The position numbers and the translations under genes are program-made. Of a stretch of DNA of 47,108 nt, positions 40,925-47,108 are shown piece by piece. This DNA is from UBA6168 sp964573725 (GTDB taxonomy: Bacteria > Bacteroidota > Bacteroidia > Chitinophagales > Saprospiraceae), in NCBI GenBank assembly GCA_964573725.1, contig CAZNLJ010000037.1, positions 1-47,108 of the forward strand, given 5' to 3'. A model generated the notes under the pieces. That model worked only from the letters and a program-made list of their open reading frames with translations. It was not told where the DNA came from and made no database searches. How positions within the stretch are numbered: position 1 is the stretch's first letter; every line of letters starts with the position of its first letter.

Positions 40925-42343
40925 ATGGAAAAAGTGAATGCCTATCTCCGGGAGCACCGGCCGCGTTTCCTGGAGGAATTGCTCGAGTTGTTGCGGATTC
41001 CCTCCATCTCCGCCGACCCCCGGTACAAGGGGGATGTGCTGCGCTGCGCGGAATTCGTCGCCCGGTCCCTGCGCGAGGCAGGCTGCGACCGGGTGGAGGT
41101 ATGTCCGACCCACCATTCCGCACACGGCGAACGCCAGGAAGGTTATCCCATCGTATACGGCGAGAAGATCGTCGATCCCGGCCTGCCGACGGTCCTTGTC
41201 TACGGTCATTACGACGTACAGCCGCCGGATCCCCTGGATTTGTGGGAATCGCCGCCTTTCGAGCCGGTCGTCAAAACCACCCGTGTCCATCCGGACGGCG
41301 CCATCTTCGCCCGGGGCTCCTGCGATGACAAAGGACAGTTCTACATGCACGTGAAAGCGTTCGAGGCCATGCACCGGACGGGACAGCTTCCCTGCAACAT
41401 CAAGTTCTGCATAGAAGGCGAGGAGGAGGTCGGGTCCCCGAGTTTCCAGGGTTATGTCGATGAAAACAAGGACCGATTGGCCTGCGACGTGGTCCTTTGT
41501 TCCGACACTTCCATCATCGCCAACGACACACCGAGCATCACCTCCGGAGTCCGCGGCCTGGCCTACCTGCAAGTGGAGGTGACCGGCCCCAACCGGGACC
41601 TTCACTCGGGCGTATACGGGGGCGGCGTGGCCAACCCGGCGAACGTATTGGCGAAGCTCATCGCCCGGCTGACGGACGAAGAAGGCCGGATCACCATCCC
41701 GCATTTCTACGATGACGTGCTCGAGGTCGGTCCGGCGGAGCGGGAAGCCATGGCCCGGGAGCCGTTCGACCTGCAGCAATACATGGACGACCTGCAGATC
41801 GGTGCCGTCCAAGGGGAAAAGGGCTACTCCACCTCCGAGCGGACCTCCATCCGCCCCTCGCTGGATGTCAACGGCATCTGGGGCGGCTACACGGGAGAGG
41901 GCTCCAAGACGGTCCTTCCCTCCCGCGCCAGCGCCAAGATCTCCATGCGGCTGGTACCGAACCAACGGCCGGAGAAAATATACGACCTTTTTGAGAAGTA
42001 TTTCCGCGAACTGGCGCCGCCCTCCGTTTCCGTTAAGGTGACCCGGATGCACGGCGGGACGCCGGGGGTGACCCCCACCGACACCGCGGAATACCGTGCC
42101 GCCCACCTGGCCATGACGGATACCTTCGGGAAGGAGCCTATTCCCAAACGGGAAGGCGGGTACATCCCGATCGTGGCACTTTTCAAATCGACGCTCGGGA
42201 AGGACAGCATCCTGATGGGATTCGGACTCAACAGCGATGCCATCCACTCGCCGAACGAACATTATGGGCTATTCAACTATTACAAGGGGATCGAAACGAT
42301 TCCCCGCTACTTCCACCATTATGCCGCGTTGAAAAAGGATTAG
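40925..42343 (+). CDS. M20-family dipeptidase (metallopeptidase)
   Basis: Cytoplasmic zinc-dependent dipeptidase of the CNDP/DapE-like M20 family, probably cleaving small peptides. The 472-residue protein has the metal-site motifs GHYDVQP (His95, Asp97), ARGSCDDKGQ (bridging Asp134) and EGEEEVGSP (Glu166 general base, Glu167 metal ligand). It also has the lid-domain motif GPNRDLHSGVYGG and the C-terminal NSDAIHSPNEH. Length is normal for M20 dipeptidases. The ATG at 40925 (MEKVNAYLREHRPRFLEEL) is chosen over an in-frame extension that would cover the promoter. The gene ends just before an inverted repeat that may terminate transcription. Confidence 0.93.
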   Translation: MEKVNAYLREHRPRFLEELLELLRIPSISADPRYKGDVLRCAEFVARSLREAGCDRVEVCPTHHSAHGERQEGYPIVYGEKIVDPGLPTVLVYGHYDVQPPDPLDLWESPPFEPVVKTTRVHPDGAIFARGSCDDKGQFYMHVKAFEAMHRTGQLPCNIKFCIEGEEEVGSPSFQGYVDENKDRLACDVVLCSDTSIIANDTPSITSGVRGLAYLQVEVTGPNRDLHSGVYGGGVANPANVLAKLIARLTDEEGRITIPHFYDDVLEVGPAEREAMAREPFDLQQYMDDLQIGAVQGEKGYSTSERTSIRPSLDVNGIWGGYTGEGSKTVLPSRASAKISMRLVPNQRPEKIYDLFEKYFRELAPPSVSVKVTRMHGGTPGVTPTDTAEYRAAHLAMTDTFGKEPIPKREGGYIPIVALFKSTLGKDSILMGFGLNSDAIHSPNEHYGLFNYYKGIETIPRYFHHYAALKKD

Positions 42344-42357
42344 AAAAGGAAAAGCCT

Positions 42358-42415
42358 GCACCCTTCCCGGGCACCATACGACCATCGACCCGGAAGGGTG
42401 CGGCCCGACTTTTTT
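42358..42415 (+). terminator. Probable intrinsic terminator after the dipeptidase gene
   Basis: A 13-bp stem with one bulged base (42358-42371 with 42389-42401, core GCACCCTTCC/GGAAGGGTGC) and a 17-base loop is followed after 8 bases by six T (42410-42415). The T-run is not directly at the stem, so efficiency is uncertain. Confidence 0.6.
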
Positions 42416-42439
42416 CGAGGAATAAAACACTCGTCCATC

Positions 42440-42853
42440 ATGCAAATACCAGCCTCCGCCCGCCCCTGGCACATCGCCCTTTGGGCTGTGCAGGTGGTAC
42501 TGGCCTTGTTTTTCGGATATATCGGCGTCATGAAGATCCGGTTGCCGCTCGAAGAAGCGGCGGCGCAGATGCCCTGGGTGCTGGCGTATCCCTCCTGGAC
42601 GCTCAAGTTCATCGGGGTATCGGAACTGCTCGGCGCCTTGGGGCTCGTCCTACCGAGCTTGCTGCGGATACTTCCGGGGTTGACAGCAACGGCGGGGCTG
42701 GCCCTGGCCACCGTCATGGTGCTGGCCGGCTTTTACCACGCCGGACAGGGGGAATATCCGGCCATTGCGGTCAACGTCGTCCTGGGGCTGATGGCGGTAT
42801 TCGTCGCCTGGGGGCGATGGAAGAAAGTCCCCGTGCAACCCCGGCATCCCTGA
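42440..42853 (+). CDS. DoxX-family membrane protein
   Basis: The 137-residue product starts at ATG 42440 (MQIPASARPWHIALWAVQVV), 24 bases after the T-run of the terminator-like hairpin. It has four hydrophobic helices (about residues 11-27, 50-66, 73-93 and 100-120). The typical DoxX features are LFFGYIGVMKIRLP in helix 1, KFIGVSELLGALGLVLPSLLRI, and ATVMVLAGFYHAGQGE. DoxX-like proteins are small inner-membrane proteins of uncertain role, sometimes linked to redox functions; no partner is evident here. It is followed by the lipoprotein gene 81 bases downstream. Confidence 0.8.
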   Translation: MQIPASARPWHIALWAVQVVLALFFGYIGVMKIRLPLEEAAAQMPWVLAYPSWTLKFIGVSELLGALGLVLPSLLRILPGLTATAGLALATVMVLAGFYHAGQGEYPAIAVNVVLGLMAVFVAWGRWKKVPVQPRHP

Positions 42854-42934
42854 GGCCGGAACGATGTTGCACTCCCCTACCCGCTTGCCGCTACCGACCA
42901 GCCGGATTTCCTCGGAACCTACCGACCACCGGAT

Positions 42935-44068
42935 ATGAAAAAGTCATTGCTACTGCCACTTCTGCTCGCATTCCTTACCGCTTGCACCGACAACCGGAAC
43001 CAACTGCCAGTCCGGGCATGGACCGGTGGTCCCGGGCAGCTGGAGGATGCGGAAATCCTGCGCCGGTTCCGGGCCTACCGGGAGAAGGGGATAGACGGCC
43101 TGATGTACAACGGCGGGCAGGACCCGGCGGTGTATGCCAGGATCGGACGGCTGGCGCATCGGGCGGGATTGGAACTCCACGCCTGGATACCGACCTTGGT
43201 GCAAGCCCCCGTATCCGGTATCGACAGTTCCTGGTACGGGGTGAACGGTCGGGGGGAATCGGCATATGACAAGCCGCCATTTGTCGAATACTACCGGTTC
43301 CTGTGTCCGGGCAGGGAGGAAGTATATCACTATCTGCGCAGGATGTACCAAGCCGTGGCGGCCGTACCCGAGGTCGACGGCATCCACCTGGATTACATCC
43401 GGTTTCCGGACGTCATCCTGGCGCCGGGATTATGGAACAAATACGGACTGGTCATGGATCGGGAATACCCGGACTATGATTACTGCTACTGTGGACACTG
43501 TGTCGCCGGCTATCAAGCGCTGAGCGGCATCGACATCCGGTCGGTCGACGACCCATCGCAGGTGCCAGCCTGGAAACAATACCGGTACAATCTGGTCACG
43601 AAGCTGGTCAACCGGCTGGCGGCGGATGTACATGCTGCGGGAAAACCCATCTCTGCGGCGGTGTTTCCGGGACCGGGTTCCATCGCCCGGGAGATTGTCC
43701 GCCAGGAGTGGGACCGTTGGGAACTGGATGCCTTTTATCCGATGCACTACAATGATTTCTACCTGAAAGGACCGGAATGGGTCGGTGAGGTAACCCGGGA
43801 AGGCGTCACGGCGCTGGCCGGTAAAGCGCCCTTGTACAGCGGACTGTTCATTTGTCCGGATCCGGAAGGAAAGGCGACGGCCGCCGATCCGGAAAACCAT
43901 GGCTTACTGCCTTCGGAATTGTCGCCGGCGATTGCCGCCTCCCTTGAAAACGGGGCGGCTGGTATTTGCCTGTTCACGCCGGAAAGAATGACGCCCGCCC
44001 ATTGGGATGCACTGGAAAAAATCCTTCGGCACACAAAGGCCGGGCGGAAAGCGGGGCAGGTGCGGTGA
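42935..44068 (+). CDS. Glycoside-hydrolase-like lipoprotein (GHL10-related)
   Basis: The 377-residue product begins with a lipoprotein signal (MKKSLLLPLLLAFLTAC, Cys17). The mature protein looks like a TIM-barrel: GIDGLMYNGG, AGLELHAWIPTLV, YYRFLCPGREEVYHYLRRM, VDGIHLDYIRFPD (probable catalytic-end strand with Asp), YCYCGHCVAGYQ and DAFYPMHYNDFY. Strand motifs of the kind HLDYIRFP and YPMxYxD are typical of GHL10/DUF187-type putative glycosidases, whose substrates are mostly undefined. It carries a CxCxxC-like cysteine cluster (YCYCGHC) that could bind a metal. Expected in the outer or inner membrane facing the periplasm or surface. Specific sugar substrate unknown. Confidence 0.75.
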   Translation: MKKSLLLPLLLAFLTACTDNRNQLPVRAWTGGPGQLEDAEILRRFRAYREKGIDGLMYNGGQDPAVYARIGRLAHRAGLELHAWIPTLVQAPVSGIDSSWYGVNGRGESAYDKPPFVEYYRFLCPGREEVYHYLRRMYQAVAAVPEVDGIHLDYIRFPDVILAPGLWNKYGLVMDREYPDYDYCYCGHCVAGYQALSGIDIRSVDDPSQVPAWKQYRYNLVTKLVNRLAADVHAAGKPISAAVFPGPGSIAREIVRQEWDRWELDAFYPMHYNDFYLKGPEWVGEVTREGVTALAGKAPLYSGLFICPDPEGKATAADPENHGLLPSELSPAIAASLENGAAGICLFTPERMTPAHWDALEKILRHTKAGRKAGQVR

Positions 44069-44471
44069 CGCGGCCTGGTCCAAGCTGACAATAATTAGCA
44101 ACAATCCGGTATCTGCAGGCCTTGACCTCATCTGGCCTAGCGATTCCAGGGGGCAACCAGGGCATAAGAAAATACGCAGGACCTGACAGCCCCGGTGGGA
44201 CTGTCATCCGCGCCCAAGAATTCCACCGGCAGGAAACACAGCCTTTCACTCCCTCCGGACACATTCGTGTCTGCCCCCATCCCATCGCAAGCAAAAGAAA
44301 GAACTCCCCTTTGCAGCCTGAAAAGACCTGGAAGCTTTTCAATCGGTATCTTTTGAATAATCCGGAGTCCCGGGAAAACCATCGAAATAAGCTTCGGAAC
44401 CGGTCCTCCCGCCCGGCAGGCAAGGAAGGACCGCGGCGGGTCGGGCTACGCGGAGGTCTTCGACGATGTCG
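44069..44471. other. Intergenic region between convergent genes
   Basis: About 400 bases between the lipoprotein gene and the convergent TPR/HTH gene. I see no gene with a family motif, no tRNA, and no clear intrinsic terminator for either gene. Confidence 0.45.
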
Positions 44472-46157
44472 TCATAGACTCAGCAGATATTCCTCCAAAG
44501 CCATTTCACCCTCATTCAGTACCAATTTTTGGCGCAACCGATGACGGGCTACCCGAAGGGTGGCCGGTGTTTGTCCCATCATGGCTGCAATTTCGGGATT
44601 GTTCAGGTCCAGCCGGATCAATGCGCACAGCCTGCGTTCATTCGTTGTCAATCCAGGGTGAAGTTCCAGAAGTTTCCGATAGAAATCGCTGTTGACTTTT
44701 TGGAAACGCATCTCAAAATCCTCCCAGGCCTGGCCCTCCAACGATTTTTCCAAGCGATTTACGGTGGAGCGAAGCGTCTCCCGGACATCCTTGGGTTCCT
44801 TTCTTTCCAATTCCATCAGCTTATCCAGCACTTCGCGTACAATTTCGTTCCGTTGTATGCGGTACATGGTTTCTACCGTAAGTTGTTTGCTTTGATTTTG
44901 GATTTGTATGGAAAGCATCTGTTTCTCCAATGCCAGCTCCTGTGCTTTGAAATCGGCCTGCATCTTTTCCAATCGGGCAAGCCGGTATTTTTTTCGTAGC
45001 GATATGCTCAGGACCGTGGCCCCCAGTCCCACGAACAACAAGAACGCCGAAAGTGCCAACCAACGAACCAGGCTGGATTGTTTTTTTTCCTGGAACCCTG
45101 CCTCCAGTTCACGGATCTTGTTGTCCATTTCCAAACGGACCAATTTCTTGTAAGCCGCATCGAATGCGGTCTGTTGCTCATGGACTTTCACTTGATTCAG
45201 GAAAAAGACGACCGAATCCGGCCGACCCATGCGCTCGTACAAATTGGCCAGGCGTCGGCCGATATAAATCAGGTCCAGGCTGAGCGAATTGTCCCTGGCC
45301 AAGCTGAAAGCCGAATTGTAATGTCTCAATGCCTCGGCATCCTTTTCCAGGAGCTCGTAGGCTTCCGCGACATGCAACCGGGCGGTGGCATACATCATCG
45401 GTCGGTTCAACAGCGTCGGCGACTGGAGTATCGACTTTCCGACGGCCAGGGCTTCCTCCCCTTTTCCTTGTCGAATGAGCATACCGGCATACGCAAATTG
45501 CGCCTGCAGGAGCTTGTCTTGGCCCGAAGGTCTCCCCGCTACGATATCCATTCCTTTCTTCAGGAATTCCTCGGCCTGCAGGAAATCCTCCTTGAACTGG
45601 TACAGGTAGGAAAGGTGGTTGTATATCATGGGAATCCAGCTGTATGCCACCACGCTGTCGCCGGTCTCCTGCACGAACGCCTGGGCCAGGGCCAGCGTCT
45701 CCAGCAGCTGCTCCTCCAACAGGGAATCGAACTTAGCTTCCGACAACCTGACCGAGTTGAAATTGAGCCTTGCCGAAAGCTGTTCCCGCTTGTTCCCGCT
45801 GGTGACTGCCCGGTCCCAATACTCCGTGTAATACCGGACCGCATCCTCCAACCGACCGATATAGAAATAACAGGATCCCAATCCCAGCAGGGCCTTTTGC
45901 AGATGTTTATCGCTGCCGGCATTCCTGGCCAGTCGCAGGGCCATCCAGGAGAATTCCAGTGCATCGGTCACATTGGTGAACTGGAGCACTTTGGTATGAG
46001 CCACCAATTTGTCTATCCGGTCCGTATCCGAAGGTAATTCCTTGACTTCCTGCAGGAGGGAATCCTTCGGCGTCGTTTGGGTGAACGCACGAACGGGATA
46101 CGATCCCAGGAAGCTACCCAGTATCAGGATAACTGGCAGGTATTTGGTTTTTGTCAT
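44472..46157 (-). CDS. Membrane-anchored TPR sensor with C-terminal LuxR-like HTH
   Basis: The 561-residue product has a signal/anchor sequence (YLPVILILGSFLGSYPVRAF) and about six TPR-like units in the periplasmic part (about 30-330; ALLGLGSCYFYIGRLEDAVRYY, AEAYELLEKDAEALRHYNSA). One membrane segment follows (about 350-374, RWLALSAFLLFVGLGATVLS), then a coiled coil rich in Lys/Glu/Gln (375-430). The C-terminal helix-turn-helix is similar to LuxR/GerE (about 495-555; TTNERRLCALIRLDLNNPEIA followed by QTPATLRVARHRLRQKL). This architecture is widespread in Bacteroidota as one-component transmembrane regulators; targets are unknown. No response-regulator or kinase domain is present. Confidence 0.85.
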   Translation of the reverse strand: MTKTKYLPVILILGSFLGSYPVRAFTQTTPKDSLLQEVKELPSDTDRIDKLVAHTKVLQFTNVTDALEFSWMALRLARNAGSDKHLQKALLGLGSCYFYIGRLEDAVRYYTEYWDRAVTSGNKREQLSARLNFNSVRLSEAKFDSLLEEQLLETLALAQAFVQETGDSVVAYSWIPMIYNHLSYLYQFKEDFLQAEEFLKKGMDIVAGRPSGQDKLLQAQFAYAGMLIRQGKGEEALAVGKSILQSPTLLNRPMMYATARLHVAEAYELLEKDAEALRHYNSAFSLARDNSLSLDLIYIGRRLANLYERMGRPDSVVFFLNQVKVHEQQTAFDAAYKKLVRLEMDNKIRELEAGFQEKKQSSLVRWLALSAFLLFVGLGATVLSISLRKKYRLARLEKMQADFKAQELALEKQMLSIQIQNQSKQLTVETMYRIQRNEIVREVLDKLMELERKEPKDVRETLRSTVNRLEKSLEGQAWEDFEMRFQKVNSDFYRKLLELHPGLTTNERRLCALIRLDLNNPEIAAMMGQTPATLRVARHRLRQKLVLNEGEMALEEYLLSL

Positions 46158-47108
46158 CTGTCTGAATACTTGAATCCCGGCAAAATCCTGGGTCGGTCAT
46201 AACACGCATCGGACAGCGGCCTATCATCCATCATTCGAACCGACTTGATTACGGTGCCAGCTTAGACAGGGCGCGGAATCGAAATAATCCGATCCTAGTC
46301 TGTAACCTGTATGGCGCGACGAGGTCCATCGGGCGGTAAATCCATCTGTCCACCCCTTGCAGGCTTGGTCTCACTTCCGCATGACAACCCAAGAAGTTTG
46401 AAGGATATTGTGGAAATTCCATCGTACACCTTACCATAACCGGAAACACGTTGGGCAGGACAAAGCTGTCACTGTCGATTTCCAGACGACTTCCACTTAA
46501 GAAACGGGTGGGGCTCCGATGGGGAGCTTTGAATGGGTTGGGTTTTGCGAACGCGTGCGAACCTGGCTGTCCGGACCGATTGCCTTGGGAACACCTTCCA
46601 TCCGATTTGTCCGGTGAACGGGTGAAGCCCAATGCTTCGGGCCGCTCGACCGAAACAAAGGAATGAGACCCAAAAATAACATACGAATCAATCGCACTTG
46701 CGTTTTTTTTTGATTATCTGTAATATTTCTGGCCAGGATGGGTTAATTATTCTTGTTGAACGGCATTATACCTGAGGATTGTTCCCATAATTTTTTCTTG
46801 AATAAACCTGAACATGGAATCGACCCGGTCTCCGGCAATATTGGGCGGTCTCGATGCCCAACCCGCTCGACTTGTCCGTTGAAAATCGGTTGCGCGTACA
46901 AGTCATTCTATGGTGGATGACATAAATCCAGGCAAACATCCCAACGTCGGAATTTACTCCGTTCAGGTCCGAAGGCTACCCTGAGTTCATGGTCGTATCG
47001 TGGTTTCCGGGGAGCGGCGGCTGCCGTCGACAGCCCTACGTCGGCGGCATATGCCCAAACAGCAAAGGCGCGGGATTACTCCCGCGCCTCGCTGTTGAAT
47101 GGGCTATT
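46158..47108. other. Right-end region without a supported gene
   Basis: About 950 bases. Bases 46640-46810 are AT-rich and include a run of nine T at 46706-46714 and a minus-strand -7-type motif TATTTTTG (complement of 46671-46678). Two overlapping frames occur, one on each strand (minus 46249-46632 and plus 46451-46666). The minus strand also has a short signal-peptide-like start (MLFLGLIPLF, near 46680) that runs out of frame. This may be a decayed gene or a dispersed repeat rather than a live gene. A hairpin at 47066-47089 is listed separately. Confidence 0.4.
47066..47089. repeat. GC-rich hairpin related to the terminator at 20264-20292
   Basis: Perfect 10-bp stem (AGGCGCGGGA/TCCCGCGCCT) with loop TTAC. 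Core GCGCGGGA/TCCCGCGC and a following TTGAATG 4-5 bases later are shared with the hairpin at 20273-20292. It has only three T after it on the minus strand, so terminator function here is uncertain. Confidence 0.6.

Noticed and set aside
46220..46260. GGTTCGAAT on the minus strand near 46232 resembles a tRNA T-loop.
   Set aside because: The flanking bases cannot form a T-stem, acceptor stem or anticodon arm; no tRNA can be folded.

Overview
The window looks like chromosomal DNA of a GC-rich member of the Bacteroidota, most probably near the Saprospiria/Lewinella-like lineages (class-level placement is inference). The evidence is as follows. Several secreted proteins end in type IX secretion system (T9SS) sorting domains, both type A and type B. 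There is a PorP/SprF-family protein and two PorE-like OmpA/propeller proteins. The primary sigma factor is a short one of about 290 residues, as in Bacteroidota. Several genes are preceded by the Bacteroidota -7 promoter motif TAnnTTTG. No tRNA, rRNA, CRISPR array, prophage or transposase gene was recognised.

Left part (1-19.4 kb): the 3' end of a T9SS type B surface protein is followed by kdsA (LPS Kdo synthesis), a small secreted protein, a COG2509 flavoprotein, a TMTC-like polytopic TPR protein and a photolyase. A convergent PorE-like OmpA protein follows. Divergent from it runs metG - lnt - GNAT/nitrilase fusion. Then come a convergent glycine-rich, PKD-containing T9SS type A protein and, divergent from that, rpsP with a strong terminator.

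Middle (19.4-28.7 kb): the intergenic region contains a 10-N assembly gap whose two flanks are noisy copies of the same ~150 bp, so the join is doubtful. Leftward genes then encode a 1135-residue protein with eight Ig/HYR-like repeats, a protein with two FISUMP (Fib_succ_major) domains, a small lipoprotein and the Na+/H+ antiporter NhaD.

Right part (28.9-47.1 kb): a leftward surface module reads T9SS type B giant protein -> PorP/SprF -> OmpA/PD40 protein, which resembles the SprB/SprF/PorE-type secretion and anchoring arrangement. Next come rpoD with an unknown downstream membrane protein, and miaE divergent from the diadenylate cyclase gene dacA. An M20 dipeptidase, DoxX, a glycoside-hydrolase-like lipoprotein and a TPR/HTH membrane regulator follow. 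The last ~950 bases hold no convincing gene.

I did not find a clear-cut undescribed system. The most interesting lead is the two-copy FISUMP protein. Its copies are about 97% identical at DNA level in one segment but differ in 19 of 39 residues in the C-terminal lectin-like loop region, next to an invariant 18-nt end. That resembles the target of a diversity-generating retroelement, but no reverse transcriptase or template repeat is visible here and silent differences weaken the case. Second is the complete giant-adhesin/PorP/OmpA export module.
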